A DNA stretch of 43,892 nt from Symsagittifera roscoffensis (lineage: Eukaryota; Xenacoelomorpha; Acoela; Convolutidae): the NCBI RefSeq assembly GCF_963678635.1, contig NW_026971367.1:1-43892 (forward strand). The letters are read 5' to 3'. Positions 38,991 through 43,892 of this stretch are shown here, piece by piece (position 1 is the first letter of the stretch; every line of letters begins with the position of its first letter). The translations under genes and the position numbers were made by a program. The notes under the pieces are model-generated. The model was not told the DNA's origin and searched no databases. It was given only the letters and a program-made list of their open reading frames with translations.

Positions 38991-39018
38991 CTTCAATCGA
39001 AGAGAGTATGGCACAGTA

Positions 39019-41658
39019 ATGTCATCAGAAGCGAACGAAATTGGATTGGAAAAACTGCTAGAGATTTCTTGGAGGGCGGCCCTCCAGAAATACTTCGATG
39101 AGACGATGAATGCACCTGCGACGGTAGCAGCATACCTGGCTCATCCTTGCGTGAGAACTGATCTGCAAGTACGACTGGCTTGGTGCTTGATGGGCATCAA
39201 AAAGGCGGAGTATGAAGCCAGTAATGACTCGAAATCACGAGAACAGGAGCTAGAGTTAATGGAAGCTCTACGAGCATTGATTTCGAAAGACGATTCAGCG
39301 ATAGCATGGGCTAAGCGTAAGGATGCCCTTTGCTTTGTCAGGTTCGTGGTGGATCGCATCCCCACTCCTGTGTTGGGAGAATGTATAAAGATCATTCGGC
39401 AAAAGGGAGTTGATTGCGAAAGGAATTTCCTTAGGGCACTCCTAGAGCTATATCAGGACATGCCATTGACCGTGCCAGGCAAGGAGTCGAATGATATGGA
39501 AAGCTATCGCAAGTTGGAAGAGGTGAGAAGGTACTCCAACAAAGAATTGAGAGTGAGCAGAGACTTGATTGAAGCGGCCAGAGGACAAAAGGAGTTTGCA
39601 ACACTAGGGAAACTGAAGTCGTTCCAATACGTGTCTGGCATACCGGGGATGGCGTTTAATCCCTTCGTGAACGAAGAAGCCAGGGAAGCATACTTCGACT
39701 ACGAGCAAGTCACAGTGCTCAACTTCTGGGTTGAACGGATTAAGGAAATTGGAATGTTGATGGTGGAACAACCCAAGCTTGGAATTATTTTGGAAGAACG
39801 AGTAGTCGAGCCCTCGATTCCCGAGCTAAAAGGGCAAGTGAGTTTTGATTGTGGTTCTTGGGACGGTCCCTTGAAAACCAGTCTAGTAGTGATGTGGGAA
39901 CTCATGAAACCTTCCTGGTGTCCCCATCCTAACGCAGGCTTAATCTGGGACATGACCGCGGATATCATGTTAGACCGGGATGATGATGCGAGTCTACATG
40001 ATCTGGCCATGATACAACACCTGCTGGCCATGAGATTGACGAAGAAGAAGAGCAACCCGTCCACGGAGCTGTCCGAGGAAGGTACATCGAGTAATTGGTT
40101 GAAGCAAGGCACATGCTTGGCTCAACACAGTGGGATGGAAGGACATGTTTGTAACCTGGGACACTGCCTGATTACGCTAAGCGAGCAGCATCGACAACTG
40201 GCACGATTGTACGGAAGATTGAGCATGTCAGATAAGAGTGCCATGGAGTTGGTCGCAGACTGCCATGGGGTGACGGACGTAAACCTGATCACAGCCTTGG
40301 GATTTTGCAGCATGACGAGTTCGATAGAATCGCTCGAGCGCTTGGAGCGTGCCCATGAGCTAGTGACGTCCCTCAGCGTGGAAATATTCCCTGGAGCATT
40401 ACAGACAGAACAAAAGATTGGAGGCTGGCGAGAAGCCCTGGAGAATGAAATGAATCTGAAGGACAGTGAAGCCTATCACAGACCTACTGGTTCAAAATAT
40501 ATGGTGGGTTCAAGCTCAGCGCCGTATTGTAATAGCAAGTATCCTACGCACATGGTGGTGATGGATGCGAGGACGCAACAAGTGTTGGTTGACCAACTTT
40601 TCTCTGTGCCAAAGTGCGTGAGGTTGGCCAGAATGTCAGAGAGGTCATATGACTTGTTGGCAAAGATCTTTCGGGCAGTCCCGAAGAGATCCGAAGGCGA
40701 GTTGCAAGACGTTGTGGGTGAAGAGTTCATGAGACTGAACGAAGGCAACGTGAGTGAGTTCCAGAAACAGAAAGCGAGTGGAGCGTTACCTACTGAATTC
40801 CCCACTATAGAAGAGAAAGACGACCTACATAGAATTCTGATGGAAGTGGAACCGTTGCTGGGAGCCTCAGGGTATCGGACCCGAAGGAACATAGTGAGAA
40901 CCCATGGGGAGTATCCTTGCCACTGCTTGGCGCAGACGTTGTGGTACCCTAAACGCGGGAATCTGATCCTAGTCTGGGACGTGGAGGAGTTGTACTCCAC
41001 GGGGTTGCCCGATCAGAATCAACAAGTGTCAATCGTGGTGGTTAGCGCCATGCTAGCATTGAGATGGTTAGAGGCTAACGCGGACACAAGTGAGCAGGAG
41101 ACGGCCGTGCCGACTCCTGAACAGTTGAGCAACGTTAAAATGAGTCGTGAGTTGGATCTTTTCAGAACCACCTGCAAGGTTCTGAGAATACCTAAAGCCA
41201 TTGAAAGAATATGGTCAAGGCAAAGATTGATGCCTTGGTTCCGTGCAGTGATGACATCTTGGATGTATGAACGCGCGAAGCGTCACATGTCAAGGAATAC
41301 GGAAGCCTATCAATCTTTCCAGCTAGATATAGGACCAGGAGCCTATAAACGAGCATTCTTGACGCACAGAAACGCGGTCACCACAGCGGTGAAGCGGGTA
41401 GCTGGAACGCCTTGTGTTACTGAAGATGAGAAGAAAGAGGTCTTAAGAGCTGACCTAGAACGAAACGTGAGCCTATGTCTTCACAACAGCTTTTGCAGGA
41501 ACCGGGAGCAGAAGGTGAATGTGGACTTGCTACCTTGTTGCAAACCGAGGCTGTTGGAACAGGAGGGTTGGGGCACGGCCCGCAACTCTCTGGACATGTT
41601 AGAGAAAGTTCTGGAAGACAGTGACGCTGAACATCAGGATGGAGAAATGATGGAATGA
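39019..41658 (+). CDS. ORF4 of element B: conserved Cys/His-containing protein, unknown
   Basis: 879 aa, starting 28 nt after ORF3's stop and in a different frame. It aligns with A's ORF4 remnant throughout, though less closely than the pol genes do. Recurrent conserved motifs: ALCFVRF / ALCFIRF, PSWCP, EGHVC, DCHG.TDVNL, FSVPKCVRLARMSE, PCHCL.Q..WYPKR (Cys634, His635, Cys636), RQRLMPWFRA, LCLHN.FCRNRE (Cys820 on), LLPCCK (840-841). The paired Cys/His positions suggest zinc binding. No signal peptide, membrane helix, enzyme signature or known viral envelope motif is seen. Conservation in both elements shows it is a native component of the family. Translation may depend on reinitiation after ORF3. 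Confidence 0.88.
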   Translation: MSSEANEIGLEKLLEISWRAALQKYFDETMNAPATVAAYLAHPCVRTDLQVRLAWCLMGIKKAEYEASNDSKSREQELELMEALRALISKDDSAIAWAKRKDALCFVRFVVDRIPTPVLGECIKIIRQKGVDCERNFLRALLELYQDMPLTVPGKESNDMESYRKLEEVRRYSNKELRVSRDLIEAARGQKEFATLGKLKSFQYVSGIPGMAFNPFVNEEAREAYFDYEQVTVLNFWVERIKEIGMLMVEQPKLGIILEERVVEPSIPELKGQVSFDCGSWDGPLKTSLVVMWELMKPSWCPHPNAGLIWDMTADIMLDRDDDASLHDLAMIQHLLAMRLTKKKSNPSTELSEEGTSSNWLKQGTCLAQHSGMEGHVCNLGHCLITLSEQHRQLARLYGRLSMSDKSAMELVADCHGVTDVNLITALGFCSMTSSIESLERLERAHELVTSLSVEIFPGALQTEQKIGGWREALENEMNLKDSEAYHRPTGSKYMVGSSSAPYCNSKYPTHMVVMDARTQQVLVDQLFSVPKCVRLARMSERSYDLLAKIFRAVPKRSEGELQDVVGEEFMRLNEGNVSEFQKQKASGALPTEFPTIEEKDDLHRILMEVEPLLGASGYRTRRNIVRTHGEYPCHCLAQTLWYPKRGNLILVWDVEELYSTGLPDQNQQVSIVVVSAMLALRWLEANADTSEQETAVPTPEQLSNVKMSRELDLFRTTCKVLRIPKAIERIWSRQRLMPWFRAVMTSWMYERAKRHMSRNTEAYQSFQLDIGPGAYKRAFLTHRNAVTTAVKRVAGTPCVTEDEKKEVLRADLERNVSLCLHNSFCRNREQKVNVDLLPCCKPRLLEQEGWGTARNSLDMLEKVLEDSDAEHQDGEMME

Positions 41659-42406
41659 AGATGACCGAAGGAGAGAAGAGAAGGAGAAAAAACTTGATTG
41701 TCTTTGTGTGTAAAAACTTGAACAAATCAACCGAGTTTTGATTATTGAACTTGTGAAACTTTTTGTTTTGATCTAGTTTGGTCAGAGCAAACTTTGAAAA
41801 TGTTGCAATTGTTAAAATTGTTGATTTTGTTGATTTTAGTTACTACTATCTATGTATGTATATAAGGAGCATAGGTGAGTATATTTACCTATTTATTCCC
41901 GACTGAAGTTTTTAACCTGTGTAAGACACAAATTCACTGTGTGGCGACATGGTAAGTTTGAGTAAATTCGCTCGAGGAGGGTGGGTAACTCAATAACTTT
42001 CCTAGCCACAGAGTTTCTTAGTTTTAATATGGAAAGGACCGCATAAATGACTGATTATACTTGGTGAGTGAAGTTAAGTTAATTTTAACGGGTGCGTGGC
42101 CGTGCCACGTCCCACTTTTTAATCACAAAGGGCGAAAAGAAGTTTTATGGCAAGACGACGTAAGTAGTCAGAAAAGAAATTTTATCTAGGACACTCCTCA
42201 TGGTGCAAATTTTGTGAAAATGTTGAAAGGCAGTGAGATGTAGTACGATGCCATTTGTGAACACGTAGTGAGTTGAGGTGGAGTAGATAAATTTCGTTTT
42301 CTTATGCGATTTGTAAGATTGGTTACAGAAAACTGGATACCTACTTGACGATAACCCGGTGTTGTGCGATCAATAGGGACATTGATGGAGACTTGTCCGG
42401 GGAGTA
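41659..42406 (+). other. 3' noncoding region of element B
   Basis: 748 nt, no gene. It shares with A's counterpart a stem TGTGGC/GCCACA (41940-41945, 42005-42010) around a GACATGG...TTGAGTAA segment and a GAGTTTCTTAGTTTTA tail; A has GTGGT/ACCAC there. A strong hairpin GTGCGTGGC-CGT-GCCACGTCCCAC lies at 42092-42115 before a T-run. A diverged but alignable block (GATGTAGTA-GATGCCATTTGT) lies about 190 nt before the polypurine tract. Confidence 0.75.
42394..42406 (+). other. 3' polypurine tract of element B
   Basis: TGTCCGGGGAG followed by TA and then the LTR TG. GGGGAG abutting the 3' LTR with two extra bases is the expected plus-strand primer position, the two bases being those integrase removes. 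A has the same arrangement at 18071-18083. The same 11-mer occurs in pol. Confidence 0.8.
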
Positions 42407-43292
42407 TGTGCCATTCTGCCAGATGACACAGCATAACCTTCCCGCGACAGAAATAAAAGTGACTAAAGGCCTTATGAACAGAAAAGTGTTGCGACGGAGG
42501 GTCAGAATGTTCTAGAATTTTTATTTTTAAAATTTCGATCGGAAGAAGAACATTTCTGAGAAATAGAAGAAAGACGGCCATTTTGAATAAAAAAAGACGA
42601 AAATCAGAACCACGATATAGATTGTGAAGAACAGTTGTATCAGAGACAGAAAAACACGGAGCCTCTTATCGTGGCAAGAACACACGATAAGGACCTTGGC
42701 GACAGATATTTGTGGAGACGGAGGCTTCAGTGGGGGGAAGAGAAATACCACGGAACCCTCCCGGGACACGAAATATAGGAGATAAGAGTGTTATCTCAAG
42801 AAAATCACGGGAGCGGAGGCTTGGTCCCCCAGAGACTGTTATATGTGAAGGGACTGTGAAAACTGACTATAGCAGCTGCTGTAATGTCCTAGATCGTAAT
42901 AAACACCGTTATTATTTAATATTTCAGAGCATGAGTAGCTAGAAAAAAGGAAAGGGTCAATCCATCTCCAATGAATTTAATATAAAACTGTCACACAAAA
43001 ACATAATAAAATAGGTGGTTCGAGCCGTGTTTTTAATGACAATTACGTAGTCTGAGGATCCGAGACTCAGCTATGTGGTTGTGTTCGCATGCAAACGAAA
43101 GCTGATCAAAAGTCGTTTGACTGATGGCCTAAAAATGGTAACTTTTTACTTTGCCCTAAACAGACCAGAAAATCAACTGGCAAGGTCGAGACGGTGAAAA
43201 ACGAGTAGAATTAAGGTAACTGACGCCTGCCAGTCGTTAATAGGTACTTTTTCTACGCTCCGTCGCTGTGTGATATTTGGGCGAATGTTACA
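42407..43292 (+). repeat. 3' LTR of element B
   Basis: 886 bp, near-identical to the 5' LTR: 3 substitutions, with a 3-nt and a 4-nt insertion relative to it. One substitution (ATGGATT to ATGAATT near 42974) weakens the hairpin before the poly(A) signal. AATAAA is at 43005-43010. The LTR stem CTTATCGTG/CACGATAAG is at 42665-42673 and 42683-42691. It is followed directly by AACGTTTT of A's interrupted LTR. Confidence 0.95.
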
Positions 43293-43449
43293 AACGTTTT
43301 GTCGACCCGATGTTAGAAAAGACCACCGAAAAGTACTGGCTTGGTAGAGACGGTGAAAAGCATGCAAAGCTCTATTTAGACGTTAGCCAGTCGTCTTAAG
43401 ACTTAGTTTTGTTTTCCGTCGATATGTATCTTCCGGGCGAATGTTACCA
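43293..43449 (+). repeat. 3' LTR of element A, 3' part (after B)
   Basis: Continues A's LTR after the duplicated AAC. It aligns with the last ~150 bp of B's LTR: GACCACCGAAAAGTACTGGC with B's GACCAGAAAATCAACTGGC, GAGACGGTGAAAA, GCCAGTCGT, and CGGGCGAATGTTACC with B's GGGCGAATGTTACA. Together with 18084-18854 it gives an LTR of about 925 bp. Confidence 0.85.
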
Positions 43450-43892
43450 GTGTGCTGGTATATGAGTACCAAATTTAGTTTTCTTGAGTGTCTTTCATAA
43501 TTGTTATGTTGAGATAAGGAGAGTTTTAGGTTGATCCATCTGAAATGGATCAAAGTTCCACTGTCTAATAAAAAGTAACCATACGGACTGTTCCGACCCT
43601 GTTTTTAACGGCGTTCGCGTAATTTGGGTGTTTTGATACCTAAGTATGGGGACGTTCTTTTTTTCTAGAGTGGGGGGTATTTTGGTAGTGGACGTTAAGG
43701 TGTAACGAGGGTTTTAGTCTCATGTCGCAAGCGAACCGAATTGGCTCCGACCGTTTGAGGTAGAAAAACACAAAAGAGAAAGTGTCCCTGACTCTTGAGC
43801 CAATGGTTATAGGGCCTGTTTGTCTTTAACCTCATATATGACTTAAGTAGGAGACTGTTACACGAGAAGACATATTCAACTGATTATCCCTT
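43450..43892 (+). repeat. Remnant C: diverged LTR of a third related element
   Basis: Contains the family's poly(A) block: hairpin TTGATCCAT/ATGGATCAA (43531-43539, 43545-43553), AATAAA (43567-43572), then CCCTGTTTTTA, and GGGTGTTTTGATACC like A's GAGTGTTTTGACCG. Only about 80 nt precede the hairpin, against ~550 in B, so the 5' part is missing or replaced. A GTTACA near 43862 could be its end. If A inserted into C this would be the third nesting level; the 5' side is outside the window. Confidence 0.55.

Larger units (their letters stand above)
18855..43292 (+). mobile_element. Element B: intact giant Ty3/gypsy-type LTR retrotransposon (24.4 kb)
   Basis: A complete element bounded by two near-identical LTRs that start TGTGCC and end TTACA. 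Order: 5' LTR, primer binding site, 3.1-kb leader, fused Gag-Pol, three further ORFs, 3' noncoding region, polypurine tract, 3' LTR. All four ORFs are uninterrupted. The order protease, RT, RNase H, integrase is that of the Ty3/gypsy group. It sits inside the 3' LTR of element A. The flanks read ...AGTAAC before and AACGTT... after, giving an apparent 3-bp AAC duplication, shorter than the 4-6 bp usual for this group. Removing one AAC restores a gap-free alignment between A's LTR and B's own LTR (GGTAACTTTTT beside AGTAACGTTTT), which supports the junction. Few LTR differences plus open ORFs suggest a recent, possibly active copy; activity itself is inference. Confidence 0.93.

Noticed and set aside
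32791-41658. ORF2, ORF3 or ORF4 as an envelope gene
   Set aside because: No signal peptide, furin site, fusion peptide or transmembrane helix is visible in any of them.

Overview
The window is animal-type nuclear DNA filled almost entirely by nested copies of one family of giant Ty3/gypsy-type LTR retrotransposons. All genes are on the + strand, and I see no host gene, tRNA, rRNA or bacterial feature. The Gag zinc knuckles, fused Gag-Pol, DD35E integrase and LTR polyadenylation signals show a eukaryotic retroelement. The sequence alone does not fix the host; an invertebrate metazoan is my inference.

Layout. (1) Element A, 1-18854 with its LTR tail at 43293-43449, is an old, 5'-truncated (by the window edge) and heavily broken copy. 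It has ORF1 (Gag-Pol), ORF2 (SGNH hydrolase), ORF3 and ORF4 remnants, a 3' noncoding region, a polypurine tract and a 3' LTR starting at 18084. (2) Element B, 18855-43292 (24.4 kb), is a young, apparently intact copy inserted inside A's 3' LTR. Its two LTRs (879 and 886 bp) differ by 3 substitutions and two small indels. It has a primer binding site resembling the complement of tRNA-Asn, a 3.1-kb highly structured leader, and four open ORFs. These are Gag-Pol of 3160 aa, ORF2 of 711 aa, ORF3 of 1359 aa and ORF4 of 879 aa. (3) A third, diverged LTR remnant (C) fills 43450-43892, so the nesting may be B in A beside or in C.

How B is likely to work. Gag-Pol supplies capsid and nucleocapsid, protease, RT, RNase H and integrase, and ends in a macro-domain-like module. 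ORF2 carries a complete SGNH/GDSL hydrolase. ORF3 starts with a degenerate second SGNH-like fold that A lacks. ORF4 is an unrecognised Cys/His-containing protein. A conserved pyrimidine-tract/AG site ahead of ORF2 suggests that ORF2-4 come from a spliced message. ORF2 and ORF3 overlap by 16 nt.

The most unusual signals are at the nucleic-acid level. The 11-mer TGTCCGGGGAG occurs next to each 3' LTR, several times in pol, and inside a 49-nt block that is identical in the two otherwise diverged elements. This suggests multiple polypurine-tract-like plus-strand priming sites. The leader holds repeated ACCCTCC/GGAGGGT stem modules and a tandem 186-nt RNA module with compensatory changes. The LTRs keep hairpins that differ in sequence but not in pairing. 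Together A, B and C allow comparison inside one window.
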